DNA from: Variovorax paradoxus EPS | GTDB taxonomy: Bacteria > Pseudomonadota > Gammaproteobacteria > Burkholderiales > Burkholderiaceae_C | DNA length: 64,000 nucleotides | Reading direction: 5' to 3' | NCBI RefSeq assembly: GCF_000184745.1 | Contig: NC_014931.1 | Span: 3,100,001-3,164,000 of the forward strand | Shown here: positions 1 to 10,335 of the stretch, piece by piece | How positions within the stretch are numbered: the stretch's first letter is position 1 | How the letters are laid out: every line of letters starts with the position of its first letter | Translations under genes and position numbers: made by a program | The notes under the pieces: generated by a model | Told to the model about the DNA's origin: nothing | Database searches by the model: none | What the model saw: the letters and a program-made list of their open reading frames with translations, nothing else

Positions 1-3000
1 TCGCGCGGCTGGAAGTCGGGGCGGCGGCTCTGCACCGGCTCGACCAGCACGGCCGCCAGGTCCTCGGCGTTCTCGCGGATGAAGGCCAGCGCCTCGGGCG
101 TGCCGTAGTCGAGCACGCGCACGTCGCCGAACATGCCGCTCATCACGCCGGGTGCGGCCGAGAGGCCCTTGCCGCCCTTGCCGGCGCGCACCAGCACCTC
201 GTCGAAGGTGCCGTGGTAGGAGCCGGTGAACACCACCACCGTGCTGCGGCCGGTGACGGTGCGCGCGATGCGCAGCGCCGCCATCACCGCTTCGGAGCCG
301 GTGTTGCACAGGCCCGCCCGCTCGCAGCCGGTGAGCTCGCACAAGAGCCGCGTCACCTCGGCCGCGAGCGGATGCTGCGGCCCGATCTCGTAGCCCGCGT
401 CGAGCTGCTTTCTCACCGCCTCCTGCACGAAGTCGGGCTGCCAGCCGAACAGGTTGAGGCCGAAGCCGTTGAGCGCATCGACGTACTCGTTGCCGTCGAT
501 GTCCCAGAGCTTCGAACCCTTGGAGCGCTCGACCACAATCTGGTAAGTGATCTCCTTCGTGAGCGGGCGAAAGCCGTTGACCACGCGCGGATCGGCCATG
601 TGGGCGCGGTTGTCCTCGGTGAAGCGCTTGCTGTTCTGCGTGCGCGCCACGTAGCGGCGCACGAACGCGGCCAGCCGCGCCTTCTGCCGCGCGCTTGGCT
701 CCGCGGTGGGCTTGGTGTGGATGCGGGCGATGGCGCCGAAGGCCTTGGCGACGTCGTAGCGCACGGGCTCGCGGGTGGCGTCGGGCGATGCGTCCTGGGC
801 CGGCACCGCGTGTGCCGTCTGCACCGGCACGGGCAGCGGCATCGGCATCGGCATCGGCGATGGCACGCTCATCGCCACCGCCGCGGTCGAGCCGGACAGC
901 AATGCGAGCTGCTGGCGCATCAATTCCATTTGCTGCGCAATCAGCTGGTTCACCGCACCGGTGGAAGGCGAGGGCAACGGACTGGCCATTTGCACCATCT
1001 GCACCATCGGCTGCACGGCGGGCAACTGCACGGGGGCCGCCGCGAGTGGCTCGGGCGTGGCCTCGACTTCAGGTGGCAGGCTCTGCTGCAGGAACGCCGC
1101 GAGCGCATCGAAGCTGCGGTAGTTCTCCATCAACTGGCGGAAGCTCACGTTGACCTTGAAGGTCTTCTTGATCTGCGTGGCCGCCTGCGTCAGCGTGAGC
1201 GAATCCAGTCCGAGCTCGGCGAACATGGCCTCGCCCGCGGCATCGGCCATGTCGATGCCGGAGATGTCCTCGAACAAGCTCCGCAATCGCATGTCCACCG
1301 AGGGCGCGCGGGACGCGGCGGGAAGGGAAGGTGAGGGCGGATGGGTCGAAGGCACTGCAGCGGTCACGGTCGGCTCCAATGAAACGGGTGGGACGGAAAG
1401 AGCAGGGGCAAGCGCGGGAACGAGTGCGGCCAACATCGGCGCGGCCGAGGCAACTGGCGCGGTGGTGGCCGGGGCCGGGGGCGCGATGTCGACCCAGAGG
1501 CGCTTGCGTTCGAAGGGATAGGTGGGCAGGCACACGCGCCGCGCGCCGCCGCGGGCGGACAGCCGCGCGAGTTCGATGTCGGCGCCACAGGTCCACAGGC
1601 GCGCGGCCGCGAGCCGCAGCGTGCGGGCCTCGTCGGCCGGCTCGCCGTGCAGCAGCGGGACGGCGGTGACTCCCGCATTCGACGACGACGGGGCCAGTGC
1701 CTTCGCGCCGTGCTGGCGCACCAGCGTGGCGAGCGTGTTGCGCGGACCGACCTCCACGAAGACCGGATGCGCGGCCGCCGCCGCCGCGCTCTGCAGCGCG
1801 GGCGAGAAGCACACCGTGCCGCGCAGGTGCCGCGCCCAGTAGGCGGGGCTCGTGGCCTCCGGGTCTTCTAGCAACCGGCCGGTGAGCGTCGAGAAGATCG
1901 GAATGGCCGGTGCGTGCAGCGCGACCTCGCCGACGAGCGCCTCGAAGGGCGCGACCGCGCCGTCCATCATCGAAGAGTGGAAGGCGTGCGAGGTCTGCAG
2001 CGCGCGGCAGGCGATGCCTTCGGCTTCGAGCGCGGCCTGCATCTGCGCGATGGCGTCGGCGGGGCCGGCGGCCACGCAGGCGTTGGGCGCGTTGTCCGCC
2101 GCGAGCGAGACGGACGGCCAGGCCGCGAGCCGCGCGGCGAGATCGTCCGCACCGAGCCGCACCGACAGCATCGTCCCCGCGGGCATCGCCTGCATGAGCG
2201 CGCCGCGGCGGGCGACGAGGCGAACGGCGTCTTCGAGCCGCATCACGCCGGCGATCACGGCCGCGACGAATTCGCCCACGCTGTGGCCGATGAGCGCGTG
2301 CGGCCGCAGGCCCAGCGACAGCAGCCGCCGCGCGAGTGCGTATTCGAGCGCGAAGAGCGCGGGCTGCGTGACCGCGGTGGGCGCGAGCGCGCGCGGGTCG
2401 TCGCCGAACATGCGCTCGCGCAGATCGAAATCGGTGACGCCTTCGAGCGCGCGCAGGCAGTCGTAGAAGGCCGCGGCGAACACCGCGTCGCTGGCATGCA
2501 GTGCCCGGCCCATGCCGGCGTACTGCGCACCCTGGCCCGGGAACATCAACACCGGCTGCGGCGCGCGCGCGGCGAGGCTGCCGCTCACGCGCCACGGTGC
2601 ATCGTCCATTCGCAATGCAGCGATGGCGCTTGGGGCATCGGCGGCGACCACGGCGCGACGAAAGGCATGCGCCTTGCGGCCGACGCTGAGCGTGAAGGCC
2701 GCGTCGGCGAGCGCGAGGCCGGGGTGCGCCTCCAGATGTGCCGCGAGCTGCTGCGTGGCCACCGCGAGCGCGGCTTCCGAGCGGGCCGACAGCGGCAGCA
2801 CGTGGATGCCGGTCGCGGCAGACGGCGCGGCGGCGCGCGCCGGCGCCTCTTCGAGCACCACGTGCGCGTTCGTGCCGCCGACGCCGAAGGAACTCACGCC
2901 CGCGCGGCGCGGCAGGTCGGCGCGCGGCCAGGGCTGCAGCTGGCTGCTCACGTAGAACGGCGTGCGCGCGAAATCGATGGCCGGATTCGGCGCATTGAAG

Positions 3001-6000
3001 TGCGCGGTCGGCACCATCACCTCGTGGTGCAGCGACAGCGCCGCCTTGATGAGCCCCGCGGCGCCCGCGGCCGTGACCATGTGGCCCACGTTGCTCTTGA
3101 GCGAGCCGAGCGTGCAGTAGCCGCGCGCGTCGGTGTGCTCGGCATAGGCGACGGCCAGCGCCTCGACTTCGATCGGGTCGCCCATCGGCGTGGCGGTGCC
3201 GTGCGCCTCGACGTAGCCGATGCTCTGCGCATCCACGTCGGCCGCGGCCAGCGCGGCGCGGATCACCGCGGCCTGGCCGTCCACGCTGGGCGCGGTGAAG
3301 CTGGCCTTGGCGCCGCCGTCGTTGTTCACACAGGCACTGCGCAGCACGGCGTAGATGGTGTCGCCATCGGCCTGTGCATCGGACAGGCGCTTGAGCAGCA
3401 CCACGGCAGCACCGTCGCTGAACACTGTGCCCTTCGCCTCCGCATCGAAGCTGCGCGTGCGGCCGTCGGGCGAGAGCATCGAGCCCTCGTTGTAGAGGTA
3501 GCCGCTGCGCGGCGGGCAGGTGACCGAGGCACCGCCCGCGAGCGCCATGTAGCACTGGCCGGTGCGCAGCGCATGGAAGGCTTGCGCCACCGCGACCAGC
3601 GAGGTCGAGCATGCGGTGTTCACGCTCACCGCCGGCCCGCGCAGGTTGAGCCGGTTGGCCACGCGGGTGGTGATGTAGTCCTTCTCGTTGGCCAGCATCA
3701 CCTGGAATTCGCCGACGGCTTCCACGAGGTCGGGGCGCGAAGCGACGTGGCGCTGGAAGTAGGTGGCGTTGTACGTGCCCGCGTACACGCCCACCGGGCC
3801 GGGCGCCTCGTCGGGCACGTAGCCCGCGCGCTCCAGGCACTCCCAGCAGATCTCCAGGAACACGCGGTGCTGCGGGTCCATGAGCGTGGCTTCCTTCGGG
3901 CCGATGCCGAAGAAGGCGGCGTCGAAGTTCTCGATGCCTTCGATCACGCCGCGCGCCCGCACATAGGCCGGATCGCTGCGCAGCGCCTCGTTCACGCCGG
4001 CATCGAGCGTGGCGTCGTCGAAGAAGCTCACGGAGTCGCGGCCCGCGACGAGGTTGTCCCAGAACTGTTCGACGTCGTTCGCACCGGGAAAGCGGCCGGC
4101 GGTCGCGATGAGCGCGATCGGCTCGTCGCCGCCGCGCGGCGCGCGTGGGGTGCGCGTGTCCGGTCGCGTGGACGGGGCGTGCTTTGTTTCGGCGGCGGGC
4201 TGCAACTGCGCCGCGATGGCGGCCGGCGTCGGATGCCGGAAGAAGAGGTTGGTCGACAGCGGTGGAGCGTGCGGTGCGGCGTCGCGCTGCAGGTCGGCGA
4301 GCACCTGCAGCACCAGCAGCGAGTTGCCGCCGAGGTCGAAGAAGTTGTCGTTGCGCCCGACCTTGCTGATGCACAAGGCGCGCGCGAAGGCGGCGCACAC
4401 CTGGGCCTCGCGTGCGTCGCGCGCTTCCTCGAAAGGCTGCGCGAGTTCGGGGCGTTCGCCCGCGGGCTCGGGCAGCGCCTTGCGGTCGAGCTTGCCGTTG
4501 GGCGTGACCGGAAGCTGCGCGAGCCAAACCTGGGCCGAAGGCAGCATCGCCGCGGGCAGGCGCGCCGCGAGGTGCGCGCGCAGCGTGTCCCATGGCAGCG
4601 GCTCCGAACGGGCGACGAGATAGGCGACGAGGCGCAGCTGGCCGTCGCTCGCGGGCCTCGCGATCACCGCGCACGACTGCACCGCGGGGTGGGCGAGGAT
4701 CGCCGCTTCGATCTCGCCGGTCTCGATGCGGTGGCCGCGGATCTTCACTTGCCCGTCGATGCGGCCGATGAATTCGATCGTGCCGTCGGGCAGCCAGCGC
4801 GCGAGGTCGCCGGTGCGGTAGAGCCGCTCGCCGGGCGCGCCGAACGGATCGGGCACGAAGCGCGCCGCGGTGAGTTCGGGCTGGCCGAGGTACCCCCGCG
4901 CGAGGCCGTGGCCGCCGATGCAGAGTTCGCCGACGAGGCCGCTGGGCAGCAGCGCGAGCGACGGGCTCAGCACGCGCAGCACCGTGTCCTTGATCGGGCG
5001 GCCGAGCGGCACGGAGCGAAGCCCGTTTGCGAGGCTCGCCGGGTCGATGCGGTGCGTGGCCGCGAAGGTGGTGCACTCGGTCGGGCCGTAGCCGTTGCTG
5101 AGCACGAGGCCGGGCAGGGCGTCGAGCGCGCGCCGCACATGCGCCACCGACAGCGCCTCGCCGCCGGTGAAAAGGTGCTTCAGGCCCGCGAGGTGCTGCG
5201 GATCGCCATCGACCACCGCGTTGAACAAGCCTGCTGTGAGCCAGGCCGTGTGCACCTCGTGCCCGGCGATGGTGCGCGCAAGGCCGGCGCCGGTGGGAAC
5301 CCGTTCGCCGTGGATCACGCAGCGCCCGCCGTTCAGGAGCGGTCCCCAGACCTCGAGCGTCGAGGCGTCGAAGGCGAGCGGCGCCGCATGCAGCACCGCG
5401 CGGCCGGGTGCGAACTCGGCGTAGTCCACGCCGACCACCAGTCGCAGGATCGCGCGGTGGCAGATCTCGATGCCCTTGGGCATTCCGGTCGAGCCGGAGG
5501 TGTACATCACGTAGGCGACCGATGCGCCGTCGATCACCGGCATATCCGGCACTTCCGGCACATCCGGCACATCCGGCACATCCGGCGACGTATTCGCAGA
5601 GCCGCGATGCGCGTTGCCTTCCGTGGCGTCATCGGGATCGCTTGGCAGGAGCACGGCGCCCGCGCCGATTTCGGCGGGCACGAGGTGCCGCAGCGCCTCG
5701 GCCACGACCACCCGCACAGCGCCCGCCTGGCCGAGCATGCCGGCGACGCGCTCGGCCGGAAAGTCGGCCGGCACCGGCACGTAGGCGGCGCCCGCCTTCA
5801 GGCTGCCGAGCATGGCGACGATGGCGTCCATCGAGCGCTCGAACATCATCCCTACGTTGTCGCCGGGCCGCACGCCCGACTGCCGCAGGTGCTGCGCGAA
5901 GCGGTCGCTGCGGCGCTCCAGTTCGCCGTAGCGCATGGCCTCGTCGCCTTCGACGAGCGCCACCGCATCCGGCGTGGCCGCGGCCTGGCGGCTGAACATC

Positions 6001-6572
6001 GCGGGCACGGTGAGTGCGCGGTCGATTGCGCCGGGCGGCGTGTTCCACGCGTCGAGCTGGTCGCGGCGGTCGGCGTCGGGCAGGGTGCGGATGCTGCCGA
6101 GCGCTGCGTCGGGACGGGCCAGCAGATCGGCGGCGGTGTCGGCGATGGCGGCGAGCAGCCGGTCGGCGGCGGCCGCGTCGATGAGGGTCGCCGCGGCGTC
6201 GAGCTGCAGGCGGGCGGAGTACCCCGGACGGGCGTCCAGCGACAGGCGGATGGCGTTGTCGCTCTCGCTGTCGTGTGGCGACGCGCGGCGCTGACGGTCG
6301 AGCTGCGCGAGCCACGTGTCCGCCGTGCCGTCCGGTTCCGCGCCGAGCCAGCGCGACTGCAGGAGCCGCCACGCCGCGTCGAACAGCGTGTCGGGCAGGA
6401 AGCCCATGGTGTCCAGCCACGCCACCCAGCGCTGCGCGAAATCCGCTTCGAGCGTCAGCGTGGCGGCGAGCCGCTCTTCGGTGGCGTCGCGCCGCGGAAC
6501 GAACAGGTCGTCCAGCGAGGGCGCCGGGGCGGCGTCGGCTGCGGGCGACGGCAAAGCGAATCGAGTGTTCAT
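1..6572 (-). CDS. Hybrid NRPS/type I PKS with fused aminotransferase (partial, 3' end off the left edge)
   Basis: Assembly-line enzyme of secondary metabolism; 2190 residues are visible. Domain order: a leftover of a condensation-domain C-terminus (about 1-160, no HHxxxDG motif), adenylation domain (160-640; YTSGSTG near 360, NGYGPTE, YRTGDL, PNGKLDRKALP), peptidyl carrier (GGNSLL, Ser751), ketosynthase (817-1241; ACSTSL with Cys988, and the HGT and NVGH histidines), acyltransferase (1349-1640; GHSVGE, and a HAFH motif that family rules tie to malonyl-CoA), acyl carrier (LGLDSL, Ser1791), and a class III PLP aminotransferase from about 1950 whose catalytic lysine is beyond the edge. There is no ketoreductase or dehydratase. 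Inference: an amino acid is loaded, extended by one malonate unit and its beta-keto group transaminated, giving a beta-amino acid unit. The ribosome site at the start is weak. Amino acid and end product are not assigned. Confidence 0.93.
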   Translation of the reverse strand, partial: MNTRFALPSPAADAAPAPSLDDLFVPRRDATEERLAATLTLEADFAQRWVAWLDTMGFLPDTLFDAAWRLLQSRWLGAEPDGTADTWLAQLDRQRRASPHDSESDNAIRLSLDARPGYSARLQLDAAATLIDAAAADRLLAAIADTAADLLARPDAALGSIRTLPDADRRDQLDAWNTPPGAIDRALTVPAMFSRQAAATPDAVALVEGDEAMRYGELERRSDRFAQHLRQSGVRPGDNVGMMFERSMDAIVAMLGSLKAGAAYVPVPADFPAERVAGMLGQAGAVRVVVAEALRHLVPAEIGAGAVLLPSDPDDATEGNAHRGSANTSPDVPDVPDVPEVPDMPVIDGASVAYVMYTSGSTGMPKGIEICHRAILRLVVGVDYAEFAPGRAVLHAAPLAFDASTLEVWGPLLNGGRCVIHGERVPTGAGLARTIAGHEVHTAWLTAGLFNAVVDGDPQHLAGLKHLFTGGEALSVAHVRRALDALPGLVLSNGYGPTECTTFAATHRIDPASLANGLRSVPLGRPIKDTVLRVLSPSLALLPSGLVGELCIGGHGLARGYLGQPELTAARFVPDPFGAPGERLYRTGDLARWLPDGTIEFIGRIDGQVKIRGHRIETGEIEAAILAHPAVQSCAVIARPASDGQLRLVAYLVARSEPLPWDTLRAHLAARLPAAMLPSAQVWLAQLPVTPNGKLDRKALPEPAGERPELAQPFEEARDAREAQVCAAFARALCISKVGRNDNFFDLGGNSLLVLQVLADLQRDAAPHAPPLSTNLFFRHPTPAAIAAQLQPAAETKHAPSTRPDTRTPRAPRGGDEPIALIATAGRFPGANDVEQFWDNLVAGRDSVSFFDDATLDAGVNEALRSDPAYVRARGVIEGIENFDAAFFGIGPKEATLMDPQHRVFLEICWECLERAGYVPDEAPGPVGVYAGTYNATYFQRHVASRPDLVEAVGEFQVMLANEKDYITTRVANRLNLRGPAVSVNTACSTSLVAVAQAFHALRTGQCYMALAGGASVTCPPRSGYLYNEGSMLSPDGRTRSFDAEAKGTVFSDGAAVVLLKRLSDAQADGDTIYAVLRSACVNNDGGAKASFTAPSVDGQAAVIRAALAAADVDAQSIGYVEAHGTATPMGDPIEVEALAVAYAEHTDARGYCTLGSLKSNVGHMVTAAGAAGLIKAALSLHHEVMVPTAHFNAPNPAIDFARTPFYVSSQLQPWPRADLPRRAGVSSFGVGGTNAHVVLEEAPARAAAPSAATGIHVLPLSARSEAALAVATQQLAAHLEAHPGLALADAAFTLSVGRKAHAFRRAVVAADAPSAIAALRMDDAPWRVSGSLAARAPQPVLMFPGQGAQYAGMGRALHASDAVFAAAFYDCLRALEGVTDFDLRERMFGDDPRALAPTAVTQPALFALEYALARRLLSLGLRPHALIGHSVGEFVAAVIAGVMRLEDAVRLVARRGALMQAMPAGTMLSVRLGADDLAARLAAWPSVSLAADNAPNACVAAGPADAIAQMQAALEAEGIACRALQTSHAFHSSMMDGAVAPFEALVGEVALHAPAIPIFSTLTGRLLEDPEATSPAYWARHLRGTVCFSPALQSAAAAAAHPVFVEVGPRNTLATLVRQHGAKALAPSSSNAGVTAVPLLHGEPADEARTLRLAAARLWTCGADIELARLSARGGARRVCLPTYPFERKRLWVDIAPPAPATTAPVASAAPMLAALVPALAPALSVPPVSLEPTVTAAVPSTHPPSPSLPAASRAPSVDMRLRSLFEDISGIDMADAAGEAMFAELGLDSLTLTQAATQIKKTFKVNVSFRQLMENYRSFDALAAFLQQSLPPEVEATPEPLAAAPVQLPAVQPMVQMVQMASPLPSPSTGAVNQLIAQQMELMRQQLALLSGSTAAVAMSVPSPMPMPMPLPVPVQTAHAVPAQDASPDATREPVRYDVAKAFGAIARIHTKPTAEPSARQKARLAAFVRRYVARTQNSKRFTEDNRAHMADPRVVNGFRPLTKEITYQIVVERSKGSKLWDIDGNEYVDALNGFGLNLFGWQPDFVQEAVRKQLDAGYEIGPQHPLAAEVTRLLCELTGCERAGLCNTGSEAVMAALRIARTVTGRSTVVVFTGSYHGTFDEVLVRAGKGGKGLSAAPGVMSGMFGDVRVLDYGTPEALAFIRENAEDLAAVLVEPVQSRRPDFQPR
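5541..5585. repeat. Five in-frame 9-bp tandem units inside the adenylation domain
   Basis: Five consecutive 9-bp units of the form cacatccgg; the first two carry single-base changes and the last three are identical. On the coding (minus) strand each unit reads Pro-Asp-Val or a close variant, giving a PDVPDVPDVPEVPDMP stretch just before the YTSGSTG core of the adenylation domain. The length is a multiple of three, so gain or loss of units would change a surface loop without breaking the frame. Confidence 0.85.
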
Positions 6573-7084
6573 TTAATTACCAAGCTGAAATTCAATGATT
6601 AATTCTTGAATTAAAATTGCCCAATAAAACCAAAACTCCGAAGCTGATCGGCTGCCGCGATCCTAGGAGTTCGGCGAAGTGGCCGTGTGGGTGTTTCAAC
6701 GGGTTATTACATCCGGATATACATATTTCAGAGACCAACTACCCAATTCGCCATGTTTGAGGTACCCAGACAATGATTTTGAATAATTTGCTGCGAAACT
6801 GACGGCGTAATTTACTGATCGGTGTTCGCGGCACGCTCTTCCAATGGAAAGACGGGTATCTCCTGCGAGCAGCGGCTTGCTCGCGATCGGCCGGATCTCC
6901 CGGGGGGAGCAAGCTGTTTTCAGGGGGAGAGCGGGTTTTCAGAAAGAACGAAAGCGGCGTCTCTGTAATTTGTATTCAAGAGCCCATCCTGTAACCGGAA
7001 GAGAATCAATGGCGGGGGAGTTGAAAAATGCTGGAAATGGATGCAGTATTTGCCAAATTGTCATAACCACTCCGAAGGCTGCAT
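6573..7084. promoter_or_regulatory. Divergent leader region between the NRPS/PKS and methyltransferase genes
   Basis: About 510 bp without a convincing gene, visibly richer in A+T than the flanks. It must hold the promoters of both divergent genes. Structures seen: a perfect 7-bp inverted repeat AATTCAA/TTGAATT (6589-6595 and 6606-6612) starting 17 bp upstream of the NRPS start; a perfect 7-bp hairpin GCGAGCA/TGCTCGC with a 6-nt loop (6865-6871 and 6878-6884); and an adjacent pair of G-rich direct repeats listed separately. I found no family-level riboswitch match by eye. An operator or a structured 5' leader are both possible. Confidence 0.5.
6903..6942. repeat. Adjacent imperfect 20-bp direct repeats in the leader
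   Basis: Unit 1 (6903-6922) and unit 2 (6923-6942) both begin GGGGGAG and end in GTTTTCA or GGTTTTCAG, with the middle differing. They directly follow the hairpin at 6865-6884 and lie about 140 bp upstream of the methyltransferase start. They could be tandem protein-binding sites or part of a structured leader RNA. Confidence 0.45.
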
Positions 7085-7969
7085 ATGCTCAACGACATCC
7101 TGTTACCCGACGTTGTTCTCAGGCAATCCGAAGGCTATTGGGAATCCGATCTCCACGGCAATTCGGAAGGCCGATCAGCCAATGCTTTTTATTTCGGAAA
7201 TAGGGAATGGGCGCAGGAATACTTCGACGCCTGCCACCGCGATGCGCATTTCAGAAGCCGCTGGCTGGCGGCGGCCGGCGGCGATTGGACGGGCAAGGTC
7301 GTGGTCGATCTGGGCTGCGGTCCCGGCAATGTCTTTGCCACCGTGGGCGGCAAGCCCAGCATGCTGCTGGGCGTGGATGTGGCGGGCGGTTCGCTCGCAT
7401 TGGCATCGCGCATCGGCTACACGGCAGTGCTGGCCGATGCGGCGCAAACGCCATTTCGATCGGCCATTGCCGATATCGTGGCCATCAATGCGTCGCTGCA
7501 CCATTGCGACGACATGGCGGCGGTGCTGCGCGAAGGCGCGAGGCTGGTGCGGCCCAATGGATTGCTCATTACCGACCACGACCCGCAATTGACCGCCTGG
7601 GACTACAAGGGCGTCGCAAAGCTGCTTTGGGATGCGCGGCTGTGGATCTACCGGTGGATTCGCCACGGCTTCCACAAGAGCGACACGCAGCAGACGTGGG
7701 GGCTGCGAACCGAAATCCACCACAAGCCGGGCGACGGGGTCACGCCGGAATTCTTCAGGGCCACGCTCGAGCCGCTGGGCTTCGAGGTCGATGTCCATGC
7801 GCACAACCACCAGATCGGGGCCGACGCGTTCAAGGGCGTGGTGGGGCCCGCGCAGTGGAAATACCGCTTGGGCAACCTGCTGTCGGGCCGCGATCCCAAG
7901 GCTCCCGCGAGCGCGCTTTCGCTCATGTGCATAGCGCGCCGCACCGCGCCGGCGCCTGAACTGCCCTAG
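7085..7969 (+). CDS. Class I SAM-dependent methyltransferase
   Basis: A 294-residue cytoplasmic enzyme with the Rossmann-type SAM fold of the Methyltransf_11/UbiE-like group. Motif I is VVVDLGCGPGN (residues 72-82), followed by an acidic strand end (LLGVD) that normally holds the SAM ribose, a DAAQTPF motif II region, and a motif III-like stretch LVRPNGLLITDHD. No membrane segment or signal peptide. Substrate unknown: the N-terminal 70 residues and the Trp/Tyr-rich segment near 170-200 are family-variable substrate regions. It is divergent from the NRPS/PKS gene and has its own strong terminator, so it is a single-gene unit. Tailoring of the NRPS/PKS product is plausible by position only. Confidence 0.85.
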   Translation: MLNDILLPDVVLRQSEGYWESDLHGNSEGRSANAFYFGNREWAQEYFDACHRDAHFRSRWLAAAGGDWTGKVVVDLGCGPGNVFATVGGKPSMLLGVDVAGGSLALASRIGYTAVLADAAQTPFRSAIADIVAINASLHHCDDMAAVLREGARLVRPNGLLITDHDPQLTAWDYKGVAKLLWDARLWIYRWIRHGFHKSDTQQTWGLRTEIHHKPGDGVTPEFFRATLEPLGFEVDVHAHNHQIGADAFKGVVGPAQWKYRLGNLLSGRDPKAPASALSLMCIARRTAPAPELP

Positions 7970-7993
7970 CTACCTCCTGTAACTGGCCGAACG

Positions 7994-8030
7994 GCCGTGC
8001 AGATGCCTCAAGGCACTGCACGGCTTTCTT
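7994..8030 (+). terminator. Intrinsic terminator after the methyltransferase gene
   Basis: A 9-bp perfect stem GCCGTGCAG/CTGCACGGC (7994-8002 and 8016-8024) is extended by an inner TGCCT/AGGCA pairing and followed at once by TTTCTT. It lies 25 bp after the methyltransferase stop and separates it from the sigma54 regulator. Confidence 0.85.
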
Positions 8031-8217
8031 GCGTCTGTGCTATTCACAAAACTCGCAAAAAATAGTTCAATTTAGAAACTAATTATTTTGTTCACGCGTA
8101 AACATGGCTGACAAGCCGGGTGCGCGGTTTCGTACGCAGCCTCGGGCCATCGGCTCTCAGGCTTCGGGAGGGGCGAGGTACCACCGTGAAAAACGCTGGA
8201 ACGCAGGGGGAAGCCAT

Positions 8218-9636
<1,419 letters not shown>

Positions 9637-9889
9637 GGCGGCGCCGAGATGCGGCCGCGGCGCGCATCGGCTGGGCACTGGGGCGGGGCGGCTCTTGAGG
9701 CAACGGCTTTCTACGCACGGCGCGTCGTGCGACAGGCCGGCCACGCCGAAATGGCCGGGATTGCTGACGGTACCAATGACGGTATGAGAAGAATGCGATG
9801 CTCCGCAAGGCTTTATCCATGCGGCTTTTCCCACGCAATCGACTATCGAGTGGGAATGATCCGCCGCACACAGCCGGTCGGCCAGCATC
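9637..9889. other. Convergent gap between the sigma54 regulator and the DUF4150 gene
   Basis: About 250 bp with no supported gene. It holds two inverted repeats: CCGGCCA/TGGCCGG with an 8-nt loop (9737-9743 and 9752-9758) and TTCCCAC/GTGGGAA with a 15-nt spacer (9828-9834 and 9850-9856). Neither is followed by a U-run in a useful direction, so a Rho-independent role is uncertain, but hairpins between convergent genes fit transcript 3' ends. Confidence 0.4.
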
Positions 9890-10276
9890 TCAAGCTGCCA
9901 ACACCAGCACCTTGAACTGACTCGGCACGATCCGCATGCCGATGATGTTGCAGCGGTTCTGCACGGCAAGGCTGGTCATGCGGGTGCAGGGCGTGCCCTT
10001 CAGCAGCACGGTGAACGCGCCGGTGATGTGGCGCGAGGGGCCCATCACCGTCTGCGACACCACACCCATCAGCACGCCCGCGTTGTCGCCGTTGGTGATC
10101 GGCGTGATGGTCGCCATGTTGTGCGCGGGCGTGCCGCCGTAGAGGATGTTCCAGGCGTTGGGAATGGCCGTCGGCCCGAGCGCGAAGTTGGGGTAGGGGA
10201 TGGGAAGTGCGGGCGGCGTCTTGCAGACATCCGGAAAGGCGAGATCCACGCCCATCATCTGTGCATTGGCAAACAT
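9890..10276 (-). CDS. DUF4150 PAAR-like T6SS spike-tip protein, copy 1
   Basis: A 128-residue protein of the DUF4150 (PAAR-like) family, expected to cap the VgrG trimer and sharpen the T6SS spike. Family features visible: an N-terminal PDVCKTP segment followed by PIPYPN, a central region with small and hydrophobic residues, and late cysteines (PCTRM, QNRCN). There is no C-terminal extension, so no toxin domain is fused to it. The ATG at 10276 has an AGGAG about 10 bases upstream. It is the last gene of the minus-strand unit vgrG, span protein, DUF2169, pentapeptide, DUF3540, DUF4150. The second copy is at 41297-41680 and has nearly the same length (127 residues). Confidence 0.87.
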   Translation of the reverse strand: MFANAQMMGVDLAFPDVCKTPPALPIPYPNFALGPTAIPNAWNILYGGTPAHNMATITPITNGDNAGVLMGVVSQTVMGPSRHITGAFTVLLKGTPCTRMTSLAVQNRCNIIGMRIVPSQFKVLVLAA

Positions 10277-10335
10277 GGCAAAGGCTCCTTGATTGCGTCG
10301 TTGGTGGTTAGATGCAGCGGGGGCGGAGGCAGGGG

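Noticed and set aside
1914..6602. A plus-strand open frame of about 1560 codons opposite the NRPS/PKS gene
   Set aside because: It is rich in Arg, Ala, His and Gly, has no domain motifs, and lies antisense to a gene with a full set of catalytic motifs. High third-position G+C keeps antisense frames open.
6844..7203. Possible 119-codon gene upstream of and overlapping the methyltransferase
   Set aside because: Overlaps the methyltransferase by about 120 bp, has no recognisable features, and its upstream part covers the hairpin and direct repeats of the leader.
9828..9856. Intrinsic terminator TTCCCAC/GTGGGAA between convergent genes
   Set aside because: On the plus strand the hairpin is followed by TGATCC and on the minus strand by A residues, not a U-run. 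Kept only as an inverted repeat in the gap description.
9890..10276. DUF4150 protein as a toxin-bearing evolved PAAR
   Set aside because: The chain ends with the DUF4150 domain itself; there is no extension that could hold a toxin.
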